The translations under genes were made by a program, and so were the position numbers. From the NCBI GenBank assembly GCA_037446115.1, contig JBBIJF010000028.1, positions 1 to 58,078 on the forward strand: a stretch of 58,078 nt of DNA, given 5' to 3'. Every line of letters starts with the position of its first letter. Within the stretch, counting starts at the first letter, position 1. Positions 41,730 to 49,920 of the stretch are shown here, piece after piece. A model generated the notes under the pieces. It was given only the letters and a program-made list of their open reading frames with translations, was not told where the DNA came from and did not search any database. The stretch comes from JANWXD01 sp037446115 (GTDB lineage Bacteria; Acidobacteriota; Terriglobia; Bryobacterales; Bryobacteraceae).

Positions 41730-43997
41730 ATGGGAAAGGAATTGGTAATTTCGGCGGATCGCCACGAAACCCGGGCGGCGATCCTGGAAGACGACCAGCT
41801 TGTCGAAATCTACTTTCAGCGCGCCAATGAATACCCGCTGGCAGGCAGCATCCACAAGGGACGCGTGACGCGCGTGTTGCCGGGGATGCAGTCGGCTTTC
41901 GTCGACATCGGCCTGGAGCGGGACGCGTTTCTGTATGTTTCGGACTTTTTTGAGGAGAACGAAGAGTTCGACCGCATCTCAGCCCCGCCGCAAGAGAAGG
42001 TGCGCTCGGCGGCGGCTGAGGAGGCTTTACCTGCTTTTTCCGCGGAACGGCGGCCGGCCCTGACTCAGGAGTCGCCCTTACGAGAATCCAGAACGCGGCG
42101 CTCGCGGCGGCGCCGGAAAGGGCGCGGGTTCCCGGAATCCAAATATGCCGGGGAAGCCGCCTGGACTCGGCATGAGCGCCCGAGCACCGAGCCGGCCGTG
42201 TTCCCCGTGCTCCCGGGGGAGTCGCTGGCCAAGTACAGCCGTCTGAGCCAGCAGGCTGAGACGGAACCTGCATCAGGAGAAGGGGAGTCGCAGGAAGAGT
42301 TGATCAGTGCCGGGGAGGCGCCGTCGCCGGAGGCGGAGAGGCCTGCGGCAGGCGAGGAATCCTACGCAACGGCGGCGGCGGAACCGTCCGGGCCGGCTTC
42401 CGAGCCCGATGATTCGGCGCAATCACCCGGCGAGATCGAGGCGAATGCAGACCGTGAAGAGGAGCGCCTCGCGGAAGAAGCGGTCGCCCCGGAACCACTG
42501 GTGGCGGCTGCGGAGGAGACCCCCGCGGAGCCTGGGCTTGCGGCGGAGGCTCTGGCTTCGGAGGAAACTGAGACTCCGAGTGCTGCCGCCGGCGAGTCTT
42601 TGGAGACGGGGGAGGCGGCCGCCACGCTTGAGGCGGAGGTGCGCGAAGCGCCGGTTCGCTATCCCCACCGGCTTTCCCGGCGGTTGCGTCGGAAGCTCCG
42701 GGGCGAGAGTCGCGCGGATGCTGTGCCGGAATCCGCGCCGGATGCGCCCGCCGCGGCCGAAGCGGGAGAAAAGGCGAGTTCCCGCGAGAGGCCTTCACCG
42801 TCTATCACGGAACTGTTGCGCGAAGGCCAGGAGATTCTGGTCCAGATTGCGAAAGAGCCGCTCGGGCAGAAAGGAGCCCGCATCACTTCGCACATCGCGC
42901 TGCCGGGGCGCTACGTGGTCTACATGCCGACTGTAGATCATCTGGGCGTATCGCGGAAGATCGCTTCCGAGGAGGAACGCGCGCGCCTGCGCCGCATTCT
43001 GCAAACGCACCGAGCCGGCATCCCCGGCGGTTTCATTATCCGCACAGCCGGAGCGGGACACACCGAGCAGGAAATCGCCGCGGACATGATGTACCTCTAC
43101 AATCTGTGGCTCGATATCCGCCAGAAGGCCGAAAAGCGTCCGGCGCCGTGCCTGATCCATCATGATCTGGACCTGGTCCAGCGCGTGCTGCGTGATCAGC
43201 TGACGGAGGAGTTCAAGGCCATCTGGGTGGATAATGAGGAAGTCTACGAGTCCGTGCTCCGCTTCGTGGAGCGCATGCAACCCTCGATGCTCCCCCGGGT
43301 GAAAATGTACACGCGCTCCCTGCCTATCTTTGACGCCTTCAATATTACGGCGGAGCTGGAAAAGGCCCTGCGGCCCAAGGTCTGGCTGAAGTCCGGCGGC
43401 TATATCGTCATCAACCAGACGGAAGCGCTGGTAGCGATTGACGTCAACACGGGTAAGTTCGTGGGCAAGTCCGGGCGCCTGGAAGACACCATCGTCAAGA
43501 CCAACCTGGAAGCGATCAAAGAGATCGTGCGTCAGATCCGGCTCCGGGATCTCGGAGGGATCATTGTCATTGATTTCATTGACATGGAGGAGCGCAAGAA
43601 CCGCCAGAAAGTGTTCCAGGCTCTGGAGGAGGAGATGCGCCAGGACCGCGCACCGTACAAGATTCTTCAGTTCAACGATTTCGGCCTGGTGGCCATCACG
43701 CGCAAGCGTGTCAAGCAGAGTCTGGAGCGTGCGTTGTGTTCGCCGTGCCCCACCTGCGACGGCGCAGGCTACGTCAAGAGCGTGCAGACGGTGATCGGGG
43801 AAATTCTTCAGGAAGCGCGCAAGATCGCAGGAGCGGTGGAGGGCGCCAATGTCGTGCTGCGCGTGCATCCGGACGTGGCCAAAGCGCTCAAATCTACGGC
43901 CAACGACTATCTGGAGGAGCTCGAGGAAACGCTCCGCCGTCCGGTTCTGGTCACCAGTGACCCGGCCCTTCATCCGGAGAAATTCGATCTGGCTTAA
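41730..43997 (+). CDS. Ribonuclease E/G with large insertion in S1 domain
   Basis: A 755-residue endoribonuclease acting in rRNA maturation and mRNA decay. The N-terminal MGKELVISADRHETRAAILE and the first half of the S1 domain (GRVTRVLPGMQSAFVDIGL) are followed by an Ala/Glu/Pro-rich insertion at about residues 85-355. The S1 domain then resumes (ILVQIAKEPLGQKGARITSH). Catalytic Asp571 (AIDVNTGK) and Asp615 (VIDFIDM) and the zinc-link CPTC (673-676) are intact. Without the insert the length is about 485, that of RNase G. The insert holds two Arg-rich patches that could bind RNA or partners. Confidence 0.94.
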   Translation: MGKELVISADRHETRAAILEDDQLVEIYFQRANEYPLAGSIHKGRVTRVLPGMQSAFVDIGLERDAFLYVSDFFEENEEFDRISAPPQEKVRSAAAEEALPAFSAERRPALTQESPLRESRTRRSRRRRKGRGFPESKYAGEAAWTRHERPSTEPAVFPVLPGESLAKYSRLSQQAETEPASGEGESQEELISAGEAPSPEAERPAAGEESYATAAAEPSGPASEPDDSAQSPGEIEANADREEERLAEEAVAPEPLVAAAEETPAEPGLAAEALASEETETPSAAAGESLETGEAAATLEAEVREAPVRYPHRLSRRLRRKLRGESRADAVPESAPDAPAAAEAGEKASSRERPSPSITELLREGQEILVQIAKEPLGQKGARITSHIALPGRYVVYMPTVDHLGVSRKIASEEERARLRRILQTHRAGIPGGFIIRTAGAGHTEQEIAADMMYLYNLWLDIRQKAEKRPAPCLIHHDLDLVQRVLRDQLTEEFKAIWVDNEEVYESVLRFVERMQPSMLPRVKMYTRSLPIFDAFNITAELEKALRPKVWLKSGGYIVINQTEALVAIDVNTGKFVGKSGRLEDTIVKTNLEAIKEIVRQIRLRDLGGIIVIDFIDMEERKNRQKVFQALEEEMRQDRAPYKILQFNDFGLVAITRKRVKQSLERALCSPCPTCDGAGYVKSVQTVIGEILQEARKIAGAVEGANVVLRVHPDVAKALKSTANDYLEELEETLRRPVLVTSDPALHPEKFDLA

Positions 43998-44031
43998 ACG
44001 AATCCCGCCGCCTGAAGCGCTCCCGGACGAC

Positions 44032-44061
44032 TTGACGGCCCCTCGCGATCGGGGATAGACT
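44032..44061 (+). promoter_or_regulatory. Sigma70-type promoter for the TPR-giant/VWA module
   Basis: TTGACG (44032-44037), an 18-base spacer and TAGACT (44056-44061). It lies 28 bases before the ATG at 44090, with GGAGGG as ribosome site. Confidence 0.6.
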
Positions 44062-44089
44062 CAACCTCCAGCGCCGCCGGAGGGCTGAG

Positions 44090-47000
44090 ATGGCAAGGGG
44101 GAGGGTTACCATCCTGCGCTCCCTTGGCCTGTTGCTGCTCCCACTTCTGGCGTGCCCGACGTTCGCCGCCGAAAGGGCGTTACTCCCTGTTCCCGCTCGG
44201 GAGGGGGCTCCCCGATTGCTCGAACCCGGAGCGCCGCCGGGTGCGACGATCCGCCCTGCAGTCTTGGATGAAACGCTGAGGGTCATCGTTCTGGCGGACT
44301 TCCTCGAAGCGGGCGATCTCAACGAACTGCGGTCCCTGTTGCGGCGGGAATTTAACAAGCTGCGTCAAAAAGACAAGTTGGTTGTCATTGTCGTCCGGGC
44401 CGGCGATACCCTATTTGTCCCACCCGTCCAAAACTGGGCTGCACTGGAAAAGCATCTTGGGGAGGTGCTGCCTCAAAGTGCGGAGCCTGCCTCCGCGCGC
44501 CTTCCTCCCACAGCGCTCTACGACTTACTGGCTTCTCTTGTTCCGGAGCCTGCCGAGGCTTGGAGCCAGATGCTCTTGGCCGGACGGCTGCCTCCGCCAC
44601 CGCATGGGTTGCTCGAGGAGTACATCCGTGCGCGAATGGCCACGCTCCTCGCGAAGGCGCGAGTGGTGCTCCGGGTCTGGCCGCCACAGACGGCGAGCTG
44701 GCTCCCAGTGACCGAAGACGTGGCCGGAGCAAGGTGGTTCGAGGTCGAATGGGAGCCGGCGAGCGTACAGGACGGTTTCGAGATCCGGTCCGCCAGGCCA
44801 GGCGGTATCGAGAGGGAGTATCTTTCTTTATCGCCGGGCTTTGTGCCACCTCGCTTCGAGGAGCTTGCGGAGCTCATCGCTGCCGTTGAAGCAGCGGCTC
44901 AGGCGGGCGCTGGCGCGGTCGACCTGGAAGCACTCCGACGGCGCATCGGTCTTCATCCAGGCTGGACACGCGCTCTGGAGACGGGCGCCGCTCTCGCTGA
45001 GCGGCTCGGCGATTACCGCGAGGCGGCATTTTTCCTGGGAGGTCTGGCGCGACGCCTGCCGGAAGATAACAAGGTGTTGCGCCGCTATGCCGTGGCGTTG
45101 GCGCACTCGGCTCCCCCGGCACAAGCCGAGCCCGTGCTGCGCCGGGCCGTGCGCGCGTTCCCGGAGGACGCGCTCTTGCTGGAACTGCTGGCGCGTGCCC
45201 GGATTGCCCAGCGGGACCTTGCCGAAGCCCACGCTCTGGCCCGACAAAGCCTCGCGCTGGCACCGGATAACGTCACGTTGTGGTGGATCGCGGCGGATCT
45301 CGCCCGGGATTTGGGAAACTCCCAGGCCGAGCGGGAGGCGTTGCGTGCGGCTCTGGATCGCGAACCGGACCGGGCCGATCGTCGGGCTCGACTCATCGTC
45401 CTGGCGCTCGAGGCAGGTGACGGACGCCAGGCACGTCAGGCTTTAGAAGAGGCGGAAGGCAGAACACCGAACGACACGACAATTCTCGCTTCTTACGCAG
45501 CGGCGTGGGAGCAGTTGAACGAGCCGACACGCGCCGTGCAACTCTGGCTTCGGACCGTGGATGTGGACTCACGTTTCGAGAAAGGCTACGCCGCTGCGGC
45601 ACGTCTGTTCGCGGCCGCGGGAGACTGGGAACGAAGTCTTGCCACGGCGCTCCGAGGCTTGGAACAACTCCCCGATTCTGCGCCTCTTCACATAGCTCAT
45701 GCACAAGCCCTTGTCGAGCTTGGCCGGCTCCAGGAGGTCCGCAAAGTCCTACAGGCCGCCTGCGCGCGCGTCAGAGACCCCGCTTTGGCAAAGCTCAGGG
45801 CCGAAATCGAAGAGCTGTTCGGCGGCCAAGCGGCCGTAAGGGCCTGGAGCAGCTATTTGGATCTGCTTCAGGCCGAGAACGGGAGCCAAGTCGGGCTGGA
45901 GCAGGCCAAGGAACGGGCTGTCTTTGCGGCGCTCCGCGCGGGCTACCCGGAGGCCGCCGCGCGGTGGCTGAGCATTCCGGATGGCGACGGAGCCGAGCCG
46001 CCGCGCCAAGGTGGTGAGTCAGTGATCATTCCGGGCGGGGTCAAACTTCTCCAGTTCCTTTCCGGCACAAGCGGGCCGCAGGATCCGGGCGAGTATCTGG
46101 TCGCTTTCGCCCGCGCTATGGCGCAGCGCTCGGAGACTGTCCCCGCCGATCAGTGGAAGCGACAAATAGAGCCGCTTTTTGAGCATTACGCGCGACTTCG
46201 AGAGTTGCGAGCACTGTTTGCTCCGGATCCCGGCGGGACTGTGGTCCGTCTGGAACTGAACCCAAAATCTGCGGGGGCAAGAACCCGCAAGGTCCTGGAC
46301 CTTCTCGGCTACCGGTTGCGATCCTCCCGGCGCCGCGTTGTCGTTGAGCCCCGGCTGGACAAGAACAATGCACCGCGTCAGAACCTGGCCGCGGCCCTTG
46401 AGTTTGACGATCGTGCCGCAGCTGCGGCGCTTCAAAGCGGGCAGGCGTTTACTTTGCGGGTCCTCGACGACTTTGCTCCGGTGGTGCTTGGTGCGGCAAC
46501 CTGGGCAGAATTGCTCAAACGTCACCCGAACCCGATGGGTTTCGCAGGCATGCTGGCCATGGATCCGAGGCTGGCGCGGTTGTTTGCGGGCTTGGCCGCA
46601 GCGGGGCCCGGCGCCGCCGCGGCCTTGGTAAACCGCATCGGGATGCAAAAGCTCGTCTCAGATTACGCAGGACTCCTGTTTCTCTACGGGCCTGCTCTGG
46701 CTTTGGACCGGAACGGGAAATGTCGCGTGCCCGGCGGCGAAAAGGCCGAGCGCGTATGGCAGGAACTGGTCGGCGTGAGTCCCCAGGACGGACCGGCATT
46801 CCTGAAGGCGCTGCTGGAAAAGGACGACGGTATGGCGCTTGCCTACTTTGCCACGTTGCATGGCGTGACGGGCGATCGCCAGCGGTGGTTTTTGAGTTCT
46901 CCGCATCGAGCCCGACTTTTTTATCAGTTGATGAAGGATGCTCCTGAATGGAGGGCGGGCGCGCAACGTGGCGTGCGCAAGAGCCCGATTGTAGAGCTGT

Positions 47001-49030
47001 TGCGCCGCCTCCCGCTCAGCGAAGACGGCACCGTGCGCTTTCCGGGCGGAGCGCAGGTTTGGCAAGTGGCGCAAGGTTCGAGTGAACTGGGACGCATCGA
47101 AAGACTTGCCACAAGGGCACAGCGGGCCCAACCAGCCGAAGAGGAAGCCATCCTTTCCCAGATGGCCCGCCGCCGTTATGAAACTGCTCATGAGCGCTTT
47201 TCGCAGCTGGAAAATTTTTTGGCTGTGTCGGAGGTCGAGCAGGCCCTCGGGCGCGATCTGGCCCCGCGTGAGGCGCTGATTCTTTCTGAGCAATTCGCCC
47301 GCTATGAGTGGGCCTTCCCGTTCCTCACGGCGCTACCGGGCCTCGGCGAGCGGGAGTTTCGAGCTTTCTTCCTGTGGGCCGGAGCCTTGGATGGCGGTGA
47401 TACCGCAAGGACTAACCTTACGCTCGGGCTGATGGGCAATGTTGTGCTGCTTGCGGGCCTGCTGGTGAGATCCGGACGGCTGGATCCCGGGGGTGCCGCG
47501 GCGATCTTTCACGAGCTCTGCGAGGGCCTCCGGCGAGGGTCCGAAATCGAGCTACAGGGTTCGGCGGCGGCGAAGGCCTTACATGCGCTCGCAACGGCTC
47601 TTGAAGCTCCTCCCGGAGGGCTGCAGGTTGCCGTCGAAGACGCCCTCTTCGGGCCCGCGGATACGGTGTTCGGTCAGAGGCGGCGGCGTGACTATCGCAG
47701 GGTCCTTGAGTTGCAGAAGGTGCCCGGCGTAGATCTGATTCTCGGCGCTTTCGACGCCGCTGAATCCGCAGCTCGAAGCCCTTTGGAAGCACGGGAGGCG
47801 GCCGTGGCGATCGAGCGATGTCTTCCCTCCCTGGTGGTGATCCCTCTGCCCCGGACGGGGCGCTTGCCGCCGGAACTGAAGAAACAGCTGGAGCTATGGA
47901 ACGTGACCGATGTCGCCGAAGCCGTGCGGTCTCTGCGCGAGAGCGGTTCACGACGCCGACCGAGTTTGCGCGACCTGCAGCGCTCCAGCGCTGAAGCCCG
48001 CCGTGCCCTCACCCCGTGGCTGGAACTCGCCTTGCGAGGTCTCGTGATGGGCTATTACCTCCGGCCCGAGGACTTGCTGGTGTCCGAAGACCCGCTTCTG
48101 TTGCGCAAGTATCAGTATTATCCCGGACGGCACGTGGCGAATTCCTTTTTCCCGCCGCCGAATTTCAAGGTGGATAGCGCTGCAGCAGGCGCTGTACCGT
48201 CGGGATCTCTGGCCGGAATCGTCCAAGTGGCGGGGCGGATCGCGATGACAGGGCATCCTGGCGCCGAGGGTTTTGCCGAGGCCGTGGAAGCACAGCAACT
48301 GGGCGCCATCCGCAATGCGCTGTTCTGGCGCTTGCGAAACGAGGATTTGCGGGCGCTACATCTTGCCGTTCTGGCGGGACGCGAGTGGGTGGTCGAAGCC
48401 GCTTTCGACGAACGGGAAGCGCGCTCCTTGCAGGAGGCGGCTGCCGGTCTGGTCTCCGCCGAGAGACTTGCCCGCCTGGACCGGTTGCTTGCCCGCCTCC
48501 AGGGGACGCATACAGCGGACCTTGCCGCTTCGTGGAATGCGCGCGTGTACATCGAAACCTGGCAGGCAATTTGGGAGACACTCTCGCTGAGCGATCTCTA
48601 CTGGCTGGGGCGGCGCCGCAGTCGCGCAACGGAGAAATCCCGGGCCTGGGTTGCCCTGAACCGCCTGCCCGCTCGGGTGCATGAAGGGCCGATGCACGAG
48701 CTCGGTGTCGTGCCGCTTGAACATGCCCGCAGCGGCGTTCCCAAGCTGCTACAGCTGCCTCCGTACGAGGATTACGCAGCGGTGTTGCTTCCGCAGCGCG
48801 CCGGCGAGCGGCTTGCGGAGTTTCCCATTTCCCTGGCATGCGCAGTGGATGAGGCCGGCTTGGAGGCCGAGGCTGTCGGACTGCTGGCCGAGCCTTTGGC
48901 GCGCCTGATGCTTCCGGGGCTCGTGATGTCCGACGTGGCGGATTTCCGGCCGGCAGTGCAGCTGTGGAAGCGAGTCGCGCCAGATCAGCTGGTTGCGTTG
49001 TGGCAGCAAGAGTCAGCGAAGGGCTTATGA
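44090..49030 (+). CDS. Giant secreted TPR protein, 1646 aa, function unknown
   Basis: A signal peptide (residues 1-27, RSLGLLLLPLLACPTFAA) leads a very large protein. Residues about 60-130 alternate hydrophobic strands and helices (LRVIVLADFL, LNELRSLLRREF, DKLVVIVVRAGDTLFVPPV) and resemble a VWA-like fold without MIDAS residues; this is tentative. Residues about 295-620 are TPR-like (GDYREAAFFLGGLARRLPED, DLAEAHALARQSLALAPDN, GDWERSLATALRGLEQLPDS). The remaining 1000 residues are helical and Arg/Ala/Leu-rich and match no family I know. Its stop overlaps the VWA gene start, so the two products are made together, probably as an envelope complex. Confidence 0.85.
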   Translation: MARGRVTILRSLGLLLLPLLACPTFAAERALLPVPAREGAPRLLEPGAPPGATIRPAVLDETLRVIVLADFLEAGDLNELRSLLRREFNKLRQKDKLVVIVVRAGDTLFVPPVQNWAALEKHLGEVLPQSAEPASARLPPTALYDLLASLVPEPAEAWSQMLLAGRLPPPPHGLLEEYIRARMATLLAKARVVLRVWPPQTASWLPVTEDVAGARWFEVEWEPASVQDGFEIRSARPGGIEREYLSLSPGFVPPRFEELAELIAAVEAAAQAGAGAVDLEALRRRIGLHPGWTRALETGAALAERLGDYREAAFFLGGLARRLPEDNKVLRRYAVALAHSAPPAQAEPVLRRAVRAFPEDALLLELLARARIAQRDLAEAHALARQSLALAPDNVTLWWIAADLARDLGNSQAEREALRAALDREPDRADRRARLIVLALEAGDGRQARQALEEAEGRTPNDTTILASYAAAWEQLNEPTRAVQLWLRTVDVDSRFEKGYAAAARLFAAAGDWERSLATALRGLEQLPDSAPLHIAHAQALVELGRLQEVRKVLQAACARVRDPALAKLRAEIEELFGGQAAVRAWSSYLDLLQAENGSQVGLEQAKERAVFAALRAGYPEAAARWLSIPDGDGAEPPRQGGESVIIPGGVKLLQFLSGTSGPQDPGEYLVAFARAMAQRSETVPADQWKRQIEPLFEHYARLRELRALFAPDPGGTVVRLELNPKSAGARTRKVLDLLGYRLRSSRRRVVVEPRLDKNNAPRQNLAAALEFDDRAAAAALQSGQAFTLRVLDDFAPVVLGAATWAELLKRHPNPMGFAGMLAMDPRLARLFAGLAAAGPGAAAALVNRIGMQKLVSDYAGLLFLYGPALALDRNGKCRVPGGEKAERVWQELVGVSPQDGPAFLKALLEKDDGMALAYFATLHGVTGDRQRWFLSSPHRARLFYQLMKDAPEWRAGAQRGVRKSPIVELLRRLPLSEDGTVRFPGGAQVWQVAQGSSELGRIERLATRAQRAQPAEEEAILSQMARRRYETAHERFSQLENFLAVSEVEQALGRDLAPREALILSEQFARYEWAFPFLTALPGLGEREFRAFFLWAGALDGGDTARTNLTLGLMGNVVLLAGLLVRSGRLDPGGAAAIFHELCEGLRRGSEIELQGSAAAKALHALATALEAPPGGLQVAVEDALFGPADTVFGQRRRRDYRRVLELQKVPGVDLILGAFDAAESAARSPLEAREAAVAIERCLPSLVVIPLPRTGRLPPELKKQLELWNVTDVAEAVRSLRESGSRRRPSLRDLQRSSAEARRALTPWLELALRGLVMGYYLRPEDLLVSEDPLLLRKYQYYPGRHVANSFFPPPNFKVDSAAAGAVPSGSLAGIVQVAGRIAMTGHPGAEGFAEAVEAQQLGAIRNALFWRLRNEDLRALHLAVLAGREWVVEAAFDEREARSLQEAAAGLVSAERLARLDRLLARLQGTHTADLAASWNARVYIETWQAIWETLSLSDLYWLGRRRSRATEKSRAWVALNRLPARVHEGPMHELGVVPLEHARSGVPKLLQLPPYEDYAAVLLPQRAGERLAEFPISLACAVDEAGLEAEAVGLLAEPLARLMLPGLVMSDVADFRPAVQLWKRVAPDQLVALWQQESAKGL

Positions 49031-49896
49031 TTCCTCGACGTCGGTTCGTGACTTGGGCCATGGGCGCACCGGTGTTTGCGCAAGAGCACGTCAGAGGGCC
49101 GGTGTTCCGCGCGCAGACGGCGCTGGTGGAGATCCACGCCACCGTGCTCGATCCCAGGGGCCGCCATCTGAGGGGACTGCAAAAGGATGACTTCGAAATC
49201 GTTGACGGCGACGAGCTGCGGAAGCCTGAGATTTTCGAATCCGAGGAAAGTCCAATATCTATCGGCCTGCTGCTGGACATTACGGGGAGCATGCAAGAAG
49301 CGCTGCCCGCAGTCAAACATTCCGCATTGCGCTTGGTGAACCAATTGCGCCCGGCGGACCAGGTCGCCGTTTTCGTGTTCAATAATCGTCTGTGGGTTCT
49401 CAGCGACTTCACGGTTGACCGCAACTTGACGGCCGCGGCAATCCGGAGTTTGCGCGCCGCCGGCGCCACGGCTCTGTTTGACGCGCTTGCCCGTGCCTCT
49501 CAACTCGTTACCCAGCGCCAGGGAAAACGGGCTTTGCTCGTCTTCACCGACGGGAATGACAACGCCAGCGCGCTCACACTCGAGCGTGCCGTCGAACGTG
49601 CGCGTCGGGAGGCGATCCCCGTCTATACGGTCGCGCAGGGAGAGGCGTTGCGTGCGCGCAACCTGACGGAAACCCTTGAAGTCATCGCACGCAGCACAGG
49701 CGGACTGCCGTTTAAGGTCAGGAAGCCCGCGGAGATTGACGAGGCGTTCACGGAAATCTCCCGGGACCTTAGCGCTTCCTATCTGCTGGCATTCAAACCG
49801 CGGCCTGGCCGTGGCGAGTGGCGTACTGTTGCGGTCCGGGTGCGCGGTCGGAAGAACGTGCACGTACGCAGCCGCGAAGGTTACTTCGCCCCGTGA
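49027..49896 (+). CDS. Exported VWA-domain protein, acidobacterial VWFA-related type
   Basis: A 289-residue protein starting at the ATGA overlap (49027-49030). The N-terminus (IPRRRFVTWAMGAPVFAQ) is a short, Tat-like signal. A beta-rich segment follows (VEIHATVLDPRGRHLRGLQKDDF), then the VWA domain with the MIDAS-type motif DITGS (Asp84, Thr86, Ser88), ATALFDALARAS and LLVFTDGNDNAS. It matches the VWFA-related proteins that are abundant in Acidobacteria. The MIDAS has Thr in the middle position, where Ser is usual. Function is unknown; metal-dependent protein binding is likely. Confidence 0.88.
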   Translation: MIPRRRFVTWAMGAPVFAQEHVRGPVFRAQTALVEIHATVLDPRGRHLRGLQKDDFEIVDGDELRKPEIFESEESPISIGLLLDITGSMQEALPAVKHSALRLVNQLRPADQVAVFVFNNRLWVLSDFTVDRNLTAAAIRSLRAAGATALFDALARASQLVTQRQGKRALLVFTDGNDNASALTLERAVERARREAIPVYTVAQGEALRARNLTETLEVIARSTGGLPFKVRKPAEIDEAFTEISRDLSASYLLAFKPRPGRGEWRTVAVRVRGRKNVHVRSREGYFAP

Positions 49897-49920
49897 CCGT
49901 ACGGCGCTAAGCTGGGTTCC

